From: Prochlorococcus sp. AG-402-L09
GTDB lineage: Bacteria > Cyanobacteriota > Cyanobacteriia > PCC-6307 > Cyanobiaceae
Reading direction: 5' to 3'
Assembly (NCBI GenBank): GCA_003216715.1
Contig: QCIK01000003.1
Coordinates: forward strand, 62,001-126,000
Length of the DNA stretch: 64,000 nucleotides
Positions 1 through 8,797 of the stretch are shown here, one piece after another. Both the position numbers and the translations under genes were made by a program. The number at the start of each line of letters is the position of its first letter. Within the stretch, counting starts at the first letter, position 1. Under the pieces are notes generated by a model. That model saw only the letters and a list, made by a program, of their open reading frames with translations. It did not search any database and was not told where the DNA came from.

Positions 1-266
1 AAGAAATCTCCTTCTCTATGAGGAGCTTGATTAAGTATTTCCTCTCTAGAACAATTAACTTTAACTGAATCTTCTCGCATTGCATTAACCACTTCTACAG
101 CTCTAGTAGTTGGAGGAATATTTGTAGTGTCTATTTCTTGCAACTGATCAACATAAGTAAGTATTTCTTCAATTTGCGATGTATAAGTTTCAATCTGATG
201 TTCTGGCAGTTCTAAACGAGCCAACTTTGCAACCTTGCGAACATCTGATGAAGAAATTTTAGTCAT
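1..266 (-). CDS. gatC: GatC, Asp/Glu-tRNA amidotransferase subunit C (3' end cut by window)
   Basis: Reading the minus strand from the ATG at 264-266 gives [20 protein letters not shown], then an [16 protein letters not shown] helix and [18 protein letters not shown], ending [10 protein letters not shown] at the window edge. This is the usual order of GatC. About 88 residues are present and roughly ten are missing. GatC is the small structural subunit of GatCAB, which amidates Glu-tRNA(Gln) and/or Asp-tRNA(Asn) in the cytoplasm of bacteria lacking the cognate synthetases. It is absent from the ORF track because its stop codon lies outside the window. Confidence 0.88.
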   Translation of the reverse strand, partial: MTKISSSDVRKVAKLARLELPEHQIETYTSQIEEILTYVDQLQEIDTTNIPPTTRAVEVVNAMREDSVKVNCSREEILNQAPHREGDF

Positions 267-460
267 ATGTTTTAGAAAGTTTTCAACATCTTAAATCAAT
301 GAGAAGAGTCCATAGAAAATCCAACTTCTTAAATTGAGATCAATAAGATTATGCACAATTCTCCTTAAAGGAACCGAACTTGTATTGAAGTTAATATAGG
401 TCAAAAAAGAGTAAGCCAATCTCACTTCTTACAAAAGAATTCTTCTCTAGGCCATCTCAT

Positions 461-1030
461 TTGGTAGCACCAAATTTAATTGGCTGTTTTTTAATTAAGC
501 GGATATCAAAAAACAAATACCTTTCTGGTGTAATTGTTGAAACAGAAGCCTACTCTGAAGAAGAAGCTTCATGCCATGGTTTCTCAGGAAGAACTCAAAG
601 AAACGAAACTCTATTTGGTGAACCTGGTAATTTTTACATATACCTTTCCTATGGCATTTACAATTGCGTAAACATTGTTACCGGGAAGAAAAACTGGGCA
701 AATGGTGTACTTCTCCGATCAATTGCAATAAAAGGGGAAAATGAGCGGATTGCAGCTGGGCCAGGGTTGTTAGCGAAAAGATTTGGATTAAATAGGAATC
801 ATGACAATTTATCCTTATCACCTGAAAATAATTTTTGGTTAGCAGAGATAGAAAATTTCAAAGAAAATGGAAATATAGTTCAAACCAAAAGAATTGGCAT
901 ATCTCAAGCTAAAGATATACCTTGGCGATGGTATCTCCAAAGTAGTAGAAGTGTTAGTAAAAGGATTAAAGGGGATAAAATTCCTCCAACAAATAAATGT
1001 TGGACCCCATCCTCATATGAGGGAATATGA
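461..1030 (+). CDS. mpg: 3-methyladenine DNA glycosylase (AAG/Mpg family)
   Basis: This base-excision repair enzyme removes alkylated purines such as 3-methyladenine from DNA. Family hallmarks are VETEAY (the Glu is the catalytic residue), [16 protein letters not shown], the [15 protein letters not shown] strand and [13 protein letters not shown]. The 189 residues from the TTG at 461 are close to family length. The reading frame stays open upstream to 395 and encodes [16 protein letters not shown], which resembles the family's conserved N-terminus, yet it has no ATG, GTG or TTG before 461. The true start may therefore be a rare codon such as ATC at 419, or the N-terminus may be damaged. The stop overlaps the pyrB start by 4 nt (ATGA), so the two are probably translationally coupled. 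Confidence 0.85.
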   Translation: MVAPNLIGCFLIKRISKNKYLSGVIVETEAYSEEEASCHGFSGRTQRNETLFGEPGNFYIYLSYGIYNCVNIVTGKKNWANGVLLRSIAIKGENERIAAGPGLLAKRFGLNRNHDNLSLSPENNFWLAEIENFKENGNIVQTKRIGISQAKDIPWRWYLQSSRSVSKRIKGDKIPPTNKCWTPSSYEGI

Positions 1031-2046
1031 AAAATTGGAAACATAATCACATTCTTGATCTATCTACATTTTCTTTAGATGATTACAACACAGTTTTAGA
1101 ACTAACAACAAGATTTAAAGATGTTCATAAATCAAGTTCTAGAAAGCTTCCTGCTCTGCAAGGCAGATTAATTACTAACTTATTTTTCGAACCAAGCACC
1201 AGGACAAGAACTAGTTTTGAACTTGCAGCAAAGAGACTATCTGCTGATGTACAAAATTTTTCTGTCTCATCAAGTTCTTTAAGCAAAGGAGAGACACCTT
1301 TAGACACTATTCTCACATATATCTCAATGGGGGCGGATATTTTAGTAATTAGGCATGAGTCAACTAATGTGCCTGCTGATTTAGCTAATTACGTAGACAA
1401 AAATAACATCAATACATCGATTCTTAATGCAGGTGATGGATATCACAGTCATCCAAGTCAAGGACTATTAGATCTATTTACTCTTGCAACTTTCTTTAAT
1501 CCAAGTGAACCTTCGACTAATAGTCTTTTAAATAAAAAGATCACAATAGTTGGCGATATTCTTCATTCTAGAGTTGCCAGATCAAACCTTTGGGCTCTGA
1601 CTGCTTGTGGGGCTGACGTAACGCTATGTGGCCCTCCAAGCCTATTACCTAAAGAATTCAATGATTTTGTTTTGAGTCCACCACCAGGGCAAAAATCTGA
1701 TCCAATTAACAAGCGAGGTTCTGTTTACATAGAAAGATCGCTAAAAGAGGCATTAAAGAATGCTGATGCTGTTATGACTCTTCGATTACAGAAAGAAAGA
1801 ATGGAGCAAAATATGCTTACAGATCTTGATACTTATCATGAGCAATATGGGTTAACGCATCAAAGCTTAAATTGGTGTAAAAAGAAAGTACCTGTTTTAC
1901 ATCCTGGACCAGTAAATAGAGGAATCGAAATAAGCAGTCAATTAGTAGAAGATAATAAGATTAACCTTATAAGTAATCAAGTTGAGAATGGAATACCAAC
2001 TAGAATGGCTCTATTGTATTTACTAGGTTTAAATAAAAATAATTAA
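1027..2046 (+). CDS. pyrB: Aspartate carbamoyltransferase, catalytic chain
   Basis: It catalyses carbamoyl phosphate + L-aspartate to N-carbamoylaspartate, the committed step of pyrimidine synthesis. The carbamoyl-phosphate-binding loop [13 protein letters not shown] lies near residues 50-65, [11 protein letters not shown] near 140-150, and [13 protein letters not shown] near the C-terminus contains the usual HPGP motif. At 339 residues it matches cyanobacterial catalytic chains. No pyrI regulatory chain is nearby. It starts with ATG inside the last codons of mpg. A second pyrimidine gene, pyrD, lies at 35.4 kb, so the pathway is dispersed. Confidence 0.95.
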   Translation: MKNWKHNHILDLSTFSLDDYNTVLELTTRFKDVHKSSSRKLPALQGRLITNLFFEPSTRTRTSFELAAKRLSADVQNFSVSSSSLSKGETPLDTILTYISMGADILVIRHESTNVPADLANYVDKNNINTSILNAGDGYHSHPSQGLLDLFTLATFFNPSEPSTNSLLNKKITIVGDILHSRVARSNLWALTACGADVTLCGPPSLLPKEFNDFVLSPPPGQKSDPINKRGSVYIERSLKEALKNADAVMTLRLQKERMEQNMLTDLDTYHEQYGLTHQSLNWCKKKVPVLHPGPVNRGIEISSQLVEDNKINLISNQVENGIPTRMALLYLLGLNKNN

Positions 2047-2052
2047 TTATAT

Positions 2053-2394
2053 TTATAAAAGTTTCAATCCCTCTGAAAAAAGACCATAAGCTATTCCAAC
2101 TCTAAACATATCAAAAACTCTAACTAGTATTATCGGTTTTTCAGACTGGAGAAATATAAATCTAAGCTTAATTAGTATCTCCAAAAAAATCAATGTAATA
2201 AAGGCTCCAACTGGATCCATCAAAGCTAATACACCATTAATCATACCTAAAGAACTACCGATCAAAAACCCTATCAAAAATATTATTAATAACAATGAAT
2301 ACCTTCTCCAAGGATTTGCAGCCCAATCTGCCAACCGGCTAATAATCTTTGCAGATGATTTATATAAAATTGTTTTCTGCATTCTTGGAGGCAT
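2053..2394 (-). CDS. Ycf20-like / DUF565 membrane protein
   Basis: A small membrane protein carrying the NPWRRYSLLLIIFLIGFLIGSSLG block of the Ycf20/DUF565 family of cyanobacteria and plastids. It has two hydrophobic segments (about residues 30-55 and 60-80 from this start) and a C-terminal VRVFDMFRVGIAYGLFSEGLKLL amphipathic stretch. Eukaryotic Ycf20 relatives have been linked to non-photochemical quenching, but the biochemical role is unknown. The track's ORF starts at a TTG at 2433; I prefer the ATG at 2394 (MPPRMQKT, 113 aa) or the ATG four codons further in, because relatives begin close to that point. It is convergent with pyrB, 6 bp away. Confidence 0.7.
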   Translation of the reverse strand: MPPRMQKTILYKSSAKIISRLADWAANPWRRYSLLLIIFLIGFLIGSSLGMINGVLALMDPVGAFITLIFLEILIKLRFIFLQSEKPIILVRVFDMFRVGIAYGLFSEGLKLL

Positions 2395-2605
2395 AGTAAA
2401 AAAGATAAATAAATTACTTAAGATTTCAGTCAATCAACCAACATAAAAATAATAAATGAAAGATCATTTAAAGCAAAGAAAATATCTTTAATCAAAATAT
2501 AAAGTAAATAAAAAAATCAAATTTCCTTTTAATATGAAAAATTCATATTGTATAAAATTCGAAAATTATCTTTCAAAGCTCTATTTGATATAAAATCTAT
2601 TTATC

Positions 2606-3865
2606 ATGAATAATTCGACCCCTTTATCAGGAAAAAAAATATTAGTTGCTGTTACAGGAAGTATTGCAGCTGTAAAAGCTCCTATTTTAGTCAGTCGCCT
2701 TATTAAAGCTGGAGTAGAAGTCAGGTGCGTAATCACTCAAAGTGCAGCAAAATTAGTTAGCCCATTATCTCTATCTACTTTAAGTAGAAATAAGTGTTAC
2801 CAAGATAAGGATCAGTGGGCAGACAATCAAACAAAGCCTTTGCATATTTCTTTAGCTGAATGGGCAGAGCTAATTATTGTTGCACCTATGAGCGCAACAT
2901 CATTATCCAAATTTGCTAGTGGAAATGCTGAGGGCCTTTTAGGAAGTATTCTTTTAGCTGCCCAATCACAGATAGTTGTTGCTGCTGCAATGAACACTTC
3001 AATGTGGTCAAATCAGGCAGTAAAAAATAATTGGAATTACACAAAGACTCTAGACCAAGTTATTAGCCTCGAACCTAGTGAAGGACTTTTAGCTTGCGAC
3101 AGAATTGGTGAAGGAAAAATGGTCAATTTAGATATTATTGAATTAGCCTCTGAAAGTGCATTTATCTATCGTGCACAAAATAGATTACTCACCAAAGATC
3201 TAAAAGACAAAAGGTTTCTTGTATCAGCTGGACCTACTGTCGAAGATCTTGATGCCGCAAGACAATTAACAAATCGAAGTAGTGGAAGGATGGGAGTTTT
3301 GATAGCTCAAGCTGCAAAGTTAAGAGGTGCAGAGGTCGATTTAGTTCATGGACCGATAAGCGTTCAAGAAGATCTTCTGGAAGGACTTAATACTTATCCA
3401 GTTAGGTGCTCAACTGAAATGGGAGCACAAATTGATCATTTACAACCATCTGCTCAAGTAATAGTTATGGCTGCAGCAGTATCAGATTTCAAAATAAAGA
3501 ACCCAACTGGGCAAAAAATCTCTAAAGAATTTTTTTTAAAGTCCATTTTTGATGATTTAGAAATATCCTCAGACCTAATCAAAAATCAAACTAAAAAGAA
3601 ATTAAAAAATCAAATTTTCCTAGGTTTTGCTGCTGAAACAGGAAGTGATAATGAAATTATTGGAAAGGGGGAGAAAAAAAGGGTTTTAAAAGGTTGTGAC
3701 CTTCTCATGGCCAATCCCATTGACAGAAATGGACAAGGATTTGATAAAAACTTCAACAGTGGTTTTTTATTAGGTCCAAAAAAAATGGTCAAAAACTTAT
3801 CTTTCTCAACAAAACTTTCAATTTCCCATCAACTTTTGGATGAAATTCGAAATTTCAAATCCTAA
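2606..3865 (+). CDS. coaBC: CoaBC: phosphopantothenoylcysteine decarboxylase / phosphopantothenate-cysteine ligase
   Basis: A bifunctional enzyme of coenzyme A synthesis. The N-terminal half is the FMN-dependent CoaC decarboxylase, with the flavin-binding start VAVTGSIAAVKAP and the AAAMNTSMW substrate clamp near residues 130-140. The C-terminal half is the CoaB ligase, with VSAGPTVEDLDAARQLTNRS, VMAAAVSDFK, GFAAETG and the NPIDRNGQGF nucleotide-binding segment. The fused length of 419 residues is typical. It starts with ATG and stands alone, with AT-rich intergenic sequence on both sides (about 170 bp upstream in which I see nothing else). Confidence 0.94.
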   Translation: MNNSTPLSGKKILVAVTGSIAAVKAPILVSRLIKAGVEVRCVITQSAAKLVSPLSLSTLSRNKCYQDKDQWADNQTKPLHISLAEWAELIIVAPMSATSLSKFASGNAEGLLGSILLAAQSQIVVAAAMNTSMWSNQAVKNNWNYTKTLDQVISLEPSEGLLACDRIGEGKMVNLDIIELASESAFIYRAQNRLLTKDLKDKRFLVSAGPTVEDLDAARQLTNRSSGRMGVLIAQAAKLRGAEVDLVHGPISVQEDLLEGLNTYPVRCSTEMGAQIDHLQPSAQVIVMAAAVSDFKIKNPTGQKISKEFFLKSIFDDLEISSDLIKNQTKKKLKNQIFLGFAAETGSDNEIIGKGEKKRVLKGCDLLMANPIDRNGQGFDKNFNSGFLLGPKKMVKNLSFSTKLSISHQLLDEIRNFKS

Positions 3866-4025
3866 ATTTATAGATATTTTTTTTATTAGTTTTTTTCAAA
3901 AATCAGAGTCTAAACGCCAAAAATGACTGCTGCAAAAGGGTTTCAAAGGAAATTGGAGTAGTAAATTCAAAAAGGCAAAAGCTACGGGTTGTATAGAGCT
4001 ATCAAATGCTTGTGATAAGAAGTAT

Positions 4026-4090
4026 TTGACACCTGTAATATCCCAACTGAATTAATTGGGCGGTTTCGACCGCAGTCATCTAGCCCTCTC
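4026..4090 (+). promoter_or_regulatory. psbO 5' region: possible promoter elements and a leader hairpin
   Basis: A TTGACA hexamer lies at 4026-4031 and an extended -10-like TGTAATAT at 4034-4041. Their spacing does not pair them as one promoter, so the transcription start is uncertain. A perfect 5-bp stem GCGGT-TTCG-ACCGC sits at 4060-4073, ending 17 nt before the psbO ATG. No Shine-Dalgarno sequence is visible between hairpin and start (CATCTAGCCCTCTC). The hairpin is read directly from sequence; a regulatory role is inferred. Confidence 0.35.
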
Positions 4091-4894
4091 ATGCGATTTC
4101 GTCCTCTGCTGGCTTTGATGCTGGCTTTTTGTCTCACCTTTACAACTCTCCCATCAAGCGCATCTGCAGCTTTAAAAGGGCGCGAGCAAGGTAATGCTCG
4201 TTTTGGCAATGTTGTTAATACTGGCCAAGCTGATGCTTGCACTGTTTTACCAGCGGGTTCATCGGGTTCTATTAATGCTGATGGTCAATTTAAAAGCTTA
4301 TGCCTTCAGCCAACAGAAGTTTCAGTAAAACTTCCAGGTAATAAGCGAAATAAATCTGATTTTGCAATAGCAAAAATTATCAGTCCTCGCTTCAATACAA
4401 GTCTTGATGAAGTTTATGGAGATCTTTCGGGAGGAAAATTCACTGAAAAAGGTGGTATTGACTTCTCTCTAATTACAGTTCTAGCTCCAAATGGAGAGGA
4501 ATTTCCTTTTGCTTTCTCTGTTAAAGAGATGGTTGCTGAATCCAAAAAAGGAAAATCAATTGAACCAGGAGCTGAATTTTCAGGTCCAACAACAACTCCA
4601 AGTTACAGATCAGCAGATTTTCTTGATCCAAAGAGTCGTGCTAAATCAACTGGTGTTGAATATGCTCAAGCTCTCATTGCTCGTGGTGGTGATGATGAAG
4701 ATCTTGCAAGAGAAAATGTTAAGGATGATCTTGGCGGTAAAGGTGAAATAACACTTACTGTCGATAGTGTTGATGCAGACACTGAAGAATTTGGTGGACA
4801 ATTTGTTGCTATCCAACCTTCAGATAATGACCTTGGATCAAAAGATCCTGTTGATATCAAAATTAAAGGTATCTTCTACGGTCGCAAAGCCTAA
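4091..4894 (+). CDS. psbO: Photosystem II manganese-stabilising protein PsbO
   Basis: The extrinsic 33-kDa subunit that caps and stabilises the Mn4CaO5 water-oxidising cluster on the thylakoid lumen side. Residues 1-27 are a Sec-type signal peptide (RFRPLLALMLAFCLTFTTLP, cleavage near ASA-AL). The mature part carries the cyanobacterial pair of cysteines (DACTVLP and KSLCLQP), SPRFNTSLDEVYG, and a C-terminal GQFVAIQPSDNDLGSKDPVD strand. The length of 267 residues is normal. It is monocistronic: a strong terminator follows 20 nt downstream and about 220 bp of leader/promoter precedes it. Confidence 0.96.
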   Translation: MRFRPLLALMLAFCLTFTTLPSSASAALKGREQGNARFGNVVNTGQADACTVLPAGSSGSINADGQFKSLCLQPTEVSVKLPGNKRNKSDFAIAKIISPRFNTSLDEVYGDLSGGKFTEKGGIDFSLITVLAPNGEEFPFAFSVKEMVAESKKGKSIEPGAEFSGPTTTPSYRSADFLDPKSRAKSTGVEYAQALIARGGDDEDLARENVKDDLGGKGEITLTVDSVDADTEEFGGQFVAIQPSDNDLGSKDPVDIKIKGIFYGRKA

Positions 4895-4920
4895 AAAATA
4901 ATCATCTTAATCAAATAAAA

Positions 4921-4949
4921 AAAGGGGGGTAAAACCCTCTTTTTTTTTT
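4921..4949 (+). terminator. Rho-independent terminator of psbO
   Basis: AAAGGGGG (4921-4928), loop GTAAAA, CCCTCTTT (4935-4942) forms an 8-bp stem with one G-U pair, followed by a run of T to 4949. It lies 26 nt after the psbO stop, as expected for a highly expressed single-gene transcript. Confidence 0.85.
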
Positions 4950-5026
4950 GGCTAAATTTAATGCAAACAATTTCTCAAATATGGGCCCTTTATCTGGGAG
5001 AATCTGCCGGGATACTTCAAGGGAAA

Positions 5027-6199
5027 ATGACTAGCAAGCAAAGTTCTAATAAAAATCACGAAGGTTTGATCAAACCGTATGGTGGAGAACTGATAAACCT
5101 TATGGCATCTGATCAAGAAGCAAAAGAGTTAAAAAAAAATTCTTTTAAAACTTTAAATTGTTCAGATAGAAATGCTTGTGATATTGAACTTCTTTTAATA
5201 GGTGCTTTTTCTCCTTTGAATGGTTTCATGAGTGAAAAAGATTACAACTCAGTGGTAAAAACAAATCGCATCGAATCAGGTTTGCTTTTTGGATTACCAA
5301 TTGTGATGGATACAGATAGAGAAGACATTAATCCAGGAGATTCAGTTTTACTCAATTACAAAGATCAAGAACTAGCAATTTTTGAAGTAAAAGAAAAATG
5401 GACACCTGACAAAGTGATTGAGGCCAAATTTTGCTATGGAACAACTTCTTTGGAGCATCCTGCAGTAAGAATGATCTCTATGGAGAGAAAAAAATATTAT
5501 TTAGGGGGCTCAATAAAAGGTCTAGAATTACCTAAAAGAGTTTTTACTTGCCAAACTCCTGCTCAAGTGAGAGATAACCTACCTTCTGGAGAAGATGTGG
5601 TTGCATTCCAATGTAGGAATCCTATTCATAGAGCGCATTATGAGCTTTTCACAAGAGCCTTAGAAGCAAATAATGTCAGTCAAAATGGTGTTGTTCTTGT
5701 TCACCCAACTTGTGGACCAACTCAAGAAGATGACATTCCTGGGTCAGTACGATTTCAAACCTATGAAAAACTTGCCTCTGAAGTAAATAATCCAAAAATT
5801 AGGTGGTCATATCTTCCTTATTCGATGCATATGGCTGGGCCAAGAGAAGCTCTTCAACACATGATTATTAGGAGGAATTATGGATGTACTCATTTCATTA
5901 TCGGAAGAGACATGGCAGGCTGTAAGTCCTCACTAAGCGGAGAAGACTTTTATGGTCCATATGATGCTCAGAATTTTGCAAAAGACTGCTGCGAAGAATT
6001 AGGAATGCAAACAGTTCCATCTTTAAATCTTGTATTTACAGAGGAGGAAGGCTATGTAACCGCTGATTATGCCAAAGAAAAAGGCTTACACATAAAAAAA
6101 TTAAGCGGCACACAATTTAGAAAAATGCTCAGAAGTGGAGAAGAAATTCCTGAATGGTTTGCATTTAAAAGCGTCGTTGATGTACTAAGAGCCGCATAG
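5027..6199 (+). CDS. sat: Sulfate adenylyltransferase (ATP sulfurylase)
   Basis: It activates sulfate with ATP to adenosine 5'-phosphosulfate, the first step of assimilatory sulfur metabolism. Motifs: QCRNPIHRAHYEL (the QxRN and HxxH ATP-binding motif), HPTCGPTQEDDIPGSVR, and IIGRDMAG. The track starts at 4961, but the first 22 residues (MQTISQIWALYLGES...) look unlike the family and overlap the terminator-proximal spacer. The ATG at 5027, preceded by AAGGGA, begins MTSKQSSNKNHEGLIKPYGG, where PYGG matches the conserved N-terminus, giving a typical 390 residues. This is the monomeric Sat type, not CysDN. Confidence 0.93.
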   Translation: MTSKQSSNKNHEGLIKPYGGELINLMASDQEAKELKKNSFKTLNCSDRNACDIELLLIGAFSPLNGFMSEKDYNSVVKTNRIESGLLFGLPIVMDTDREDINPGDSVLLNYKDQELAIFEVKEKWTPDKVIEAKFCYGTTSLEHPAVRMISMERKKYYLGGSIKGLELPKRVFTCQTPAQVRDNLPSGEDVVAFQCRNPIHRAHYELFTRALEANNVSQNGVVLVHPTCGPTQEDDIPGSVRFQTYEKLASEVNNPKIRWSYLPYSMHMAGPREALQHMIIRRNYGCTHFIIGRDMAGCKSSLSGEDFYGPYDAQNFAKDCCEELGMQTVPSLNLVFTEEEGYVTADYAKEKGLHIKKLSGTQFRKMLRSGEEIPEWFAFKSVVDVLRAA

Positions 6200-6242
6200 T
6201 TGGGCCTAAGCCTATTAAACTCTTGAAAGATATAGAAGAACC

Positions 6243-8090
6243 TTGAACAAACGCTGGAGAAACATTGGTCTTTATGTCCTTATCGTCGTAGTAGTGATTT
6301 TTGTTGGAAGTGCTTTTTTCGATAAGCCAAATCCGACAAAAGCATCTAGGACACTTAGATATAGCGACTTCATTGAAGCTGTTCAAGAGAGGCAGGTCAG
6401 TAGAGTACTCATATCTCCAGACAAAGGTACAGCTCAAATTGTTGAAAGTGATGGAAACAGAGCTTTAGTTAATTTGGCTCCAGATCAAGAATTACTTCAA
6501 CTATTAACTGATAATGACGTTGATATTGCTGTACAACCAACTACTCAAGCAAATCCTCTGCAACAAGCCGCAAGTAGCCTAATTTTCCCAATACTTTTAT
6601 TAGGAGGTTTATTTTTTCTATTCAGAAGAGCTGGCTCTGGTGGTGGTGGAAATCCAGCAATGAGTTTTGGAAAAAGTAAAGCAAGACTTCAAATGGAGCC
6701 AGAAACGAAGATTACTTTTGGAGATGTTGCAGGTATTGAAGGAGCAAAACTTGAACTTACTGAAGTAGTTGATTTCCTAAAAAACCCTGATCGTTTTACA
6801 GCTGTAGGGGCGAAAATTCCCAAAGGTGTTCTTTTAGTTGGCCCTCCTGGTACAGGTAAAACTTTATTGGCAAAGGCCGTAGCAGGTGAAGCTTCAGTTC
6901 CTTTCTTTTCTATATCTGGTTCTGAGTTTGTAGAAATGTTTGTTGGAGTTGGTGCTAGCAGAGTTAGAGATCTTTTTGAACAAGCTAAAAAGAATGCTCC
7001 CTGTATAGTTTTTATTGATGAAATAGATGCTGTAGGTCGTCAGCGTGGAGCAGGCCTTGGCGGAGGTAACGATGAAAGAGAGCAAACTCTTAACCAGTTA
7101 TTGACAGAAATGGATGGGTTTGAAGGGAATTCAGGAATAATTATTGTTGCTGCAACTAACAGGCCTGACGTTCTCGACTCAGCACTCATGCGACCAGGAA
7201 GATTTGACAGGCAAGTAACCGTAGATAGACCTGATTACTCAGGAAGATTGCAAATACTCAAAGTTCATGCAAGAAGTAAAACTCTTTCCAAGGGAGTTGA
7301 CCTTGATCAAGTGGCTAGAAGAACACCCGGTTTTACCGGGGCAGATTTAGCAAATCTATTGAATGAAGCAGCCATATTAGCTGCTAGAAGGGAATTAACA
7401 GAGGTCAGTAATGACGAAATTGGTGCCGCAATTGAAAGAATAATGGTAGGTCCTGAAAAGAAGGACACAGTCATTAGTGAAAAGCGTAAAAGACTAGTTG
7501 CCTATCATGAAGCTGGCCATGCCGTAGTTGGTGCTGTAATGCCAGACTATGACCCAGTTCAAAAGATCTCAATCATTCCAAGAGGACAGGCTGGGGGCTT
7601 GACTTTTTTCACACCCAGTGAAGAAAGAATGGAATCTGGTCTGTATTCTAGGTCTTACCTACAAAATCAAATGGCTGTTGCTCTTGGAGGTAGAGTTGCA
7701 GAGGAAATTATTTACGGAGAAGATGAAGTAACTACTGGAGCATCAAATGATCTTAAGCAAGTAGCTTCAGTTGCTAGACAAATGATTACTAAATTTGGCA
7801 TGAGTGACAAGTTAGGGCCTGTAGCTCTAGGGCGATCGCAGGGTGGGATGTTCCTTGGCAGAGACATCTCTGCAGAAAGAGATTTTTCTGAAGATACAGC
7901 TGCAACTATTGATTCAGAAGTCTCAATTCTTGTTGAAATTGCTTATGAAAGAGCTAAAAAAGCTTTAAATGACAACCGACAAGTACTTGAAGACTTAACA
8001 GCAATGCTTATGGAAACCGAGACCGTCGATTCTCTAGAATTCCAGGATTTGTTAATTCGCCATGAAGTTAAAGTAGCTGAGTATGCTTAG
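6243..8090 (+). CDS. ftsH: FtsH ATP-dependent zinc metalloprotease
   Basis: A membrane-anchored AAA+ protease. Two N-terminal membrane segments (about residues 7-26 and 112-130) flank a lumen/periplasm-facing domain. The AAA module has Walker A GPPGTGKT, Walker [17 protein letters not shown] and the second-region-of-homology arginines ([12 protein letters not shown]). The zinc motif HEAGH lies near residue 420. Cyanobacterial FtsH proteins take part in PSII repair by degrading damaged D1, which fits the nearby psbA and psbO, but which paralogue this is cannot be fixed from sequence alone. The start is TTG at 6243, 43 nt after sat, preceded by AGAAG; the [13 protein letters not shown] beginning supports it. 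Confidence 0.95.
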   Translation: MNKRWRNIGLYVLIVVVVIFVGSAFFDKPNPTKASRTLRYSDFIEAVQERQVSRVLISPDKGTAQIVESDGNRALVNLAPDQELLQLLTDNDVDIAVQPTTQANPLQQAASSLIFPILLLGGLFFLFRRAGSGGGGNPAMSFGKSKARLQMEPETKITFGDVAGIEGAKLELTEVVDFLKNPDRFTAVGAKIPKGVLLVGPPGTGKTLLAKAVAGEASVPFFSISGSEFVEMFVGVGASRVRDLFEQAKKNAPCIVFIDEIDAVGRQRGAGLGGGNDEREQTLNQLLTEMDGFEGNSGIIIVAATNRPDVLDSALMRPGRFDRQVTVDRPDYSGRLQILKVHARSKTLSKGVDLDQVARRTPGFTGADLANLLNEAAILAARRELTEVSNDEIGAAIERIMVGPEKKDTVISEKRKRLVAYHEAGHAVVGAVMPDYDPVQKISIIPRGQAGGLTFFTPSEERMESGLYSRSYLQNQMAVALGGRVAEEIIYGEDEVTTGASNDLKQVASVARQMITKFGMSDKLGPVALGRSQGGMFLGRDISAERDFSEDTAATIDSEVSILVEIAYERAKKALNDNRQVLEDLTAMLMETETVDSLEFQDLLIRHEVKVAEYA

Positions 8091-8106
8091 TCGAAAAATA
8101 TAATTT

Positions 8107-8742
8107 TTGGAAGTTAAGCAAAATAATTTAATAAACTCTCTTAGAAGACAGCCTCTTATAGTTGTAATTAGACTTGAACATCAATTTTTTAATATCTCGC
8201 ACGAAAGAGAAAACTTACTTTTAAAAATTGATAAGCTATCTAATTGTGGCATAAAAAATATTGAAATAGGATGGGATCCAAATCCAGAATGGGTAAATTT
8301 GATATTAGAAATAAAAAATAACTTCAAATCAATTAATATTGGTGTTGCATCAATTTTATCAAAACAATCTTTTGACTCAATTCGCTCGTTAGATCTAAAT
8401 TATTCCATGAGTCCATTCTTTAATAAAGAAATTCATATCAAAGCAATAAAATACAATCAATTAGTCATTCCAGGGATATCTAATATTGAAAATTTCAAAG
8501 AGGCAATCAATCTAGGATACAAAATTGTAAAAATATTTCCTGCATCAAAATTAGGAATTAACTTTTTAAACGAATTAAAAGACTTTAAAAAAAAAGATAT
8601 TTTTTTGATTGGTGCGGGTGGAATTAAAAGTAAAAATCTAAAAAAATTACTAACAAGTGGATACGATGCATTGGTCATCGGAAGAGAATTACAAAATCAA
8701 TTACCTGATAAAGATCTAGAAATTTGGCTAAAAGATTATTAA
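8107..8742 (+). CDS. eda: KDPG/KHG aldolase-like protein
   Basis: A 211-residue class I aldolase of the KDPG family: PLIVVIRLEH at the start, an IEIGW strand where the family has its catalytic Glu, VKIFPASKLG with the Schiff-base lysine, and a closing IGAGGIKS...GYDALVIG phosphate-binding segment. Canonical members cleave 2-keto-3-deoxy-6-phosphogluconate to pyruvate and glyceraldehyde 3-phosphate in the Entner-Doudoroff route. The residues after the catalytic Glu (IEIGWDPNP) differ from the usual EVTLRT, so substrate choice is less certain. The start is TTG, 16 nt after the ftsH stop, suggesting co-transcription. It is notably lysine- and isoleucine-rich and AT-rich compared with ftsH. Confidence 0.75.
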   Translation: MEVKQNNLINSLRRQPLIVVIRLEHQFFNISHERENLLLKIDKLSNCGIKNIEIGWDPNPEWVNLILEIKNNFKSINIGVASILSKQSFDSIRSLDLNYSMSPFFNKEIHIKAIKYNQLVIPGISNIENFKEAINLGYKIVKIFPASKLGINFLNELKDFKKKDIFLIGAGGIKSKNLKKLLTSGYDALVIGRELQNQLPDKDLEIWLKDY

Positions 8743-8797
8743 AAATCCATTCTAAAATCAATGATTAAATTGCTTGCTTAACTGTGTTACATCCATA

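Noticed and set aside
3982-4242. 86-aa minus ORF over the psbO leader and start
   Set aside because: It is antisense to the psbO signal peptide, has no family resemblance, and arises from the higher GC of this segment.
4491-4751. 86-aa plus ORF inside psbO
   Set aside because: A frame shadow of psbO; the Leu/Gln-rich sequence is a typical out-of-frame translation.
4961-5026. 22-residue N-terminal extension of Sat
   Set aside because: It is unlike the family, and the ATG at 5027 gives the usual length with an SD-like AAGGGA.
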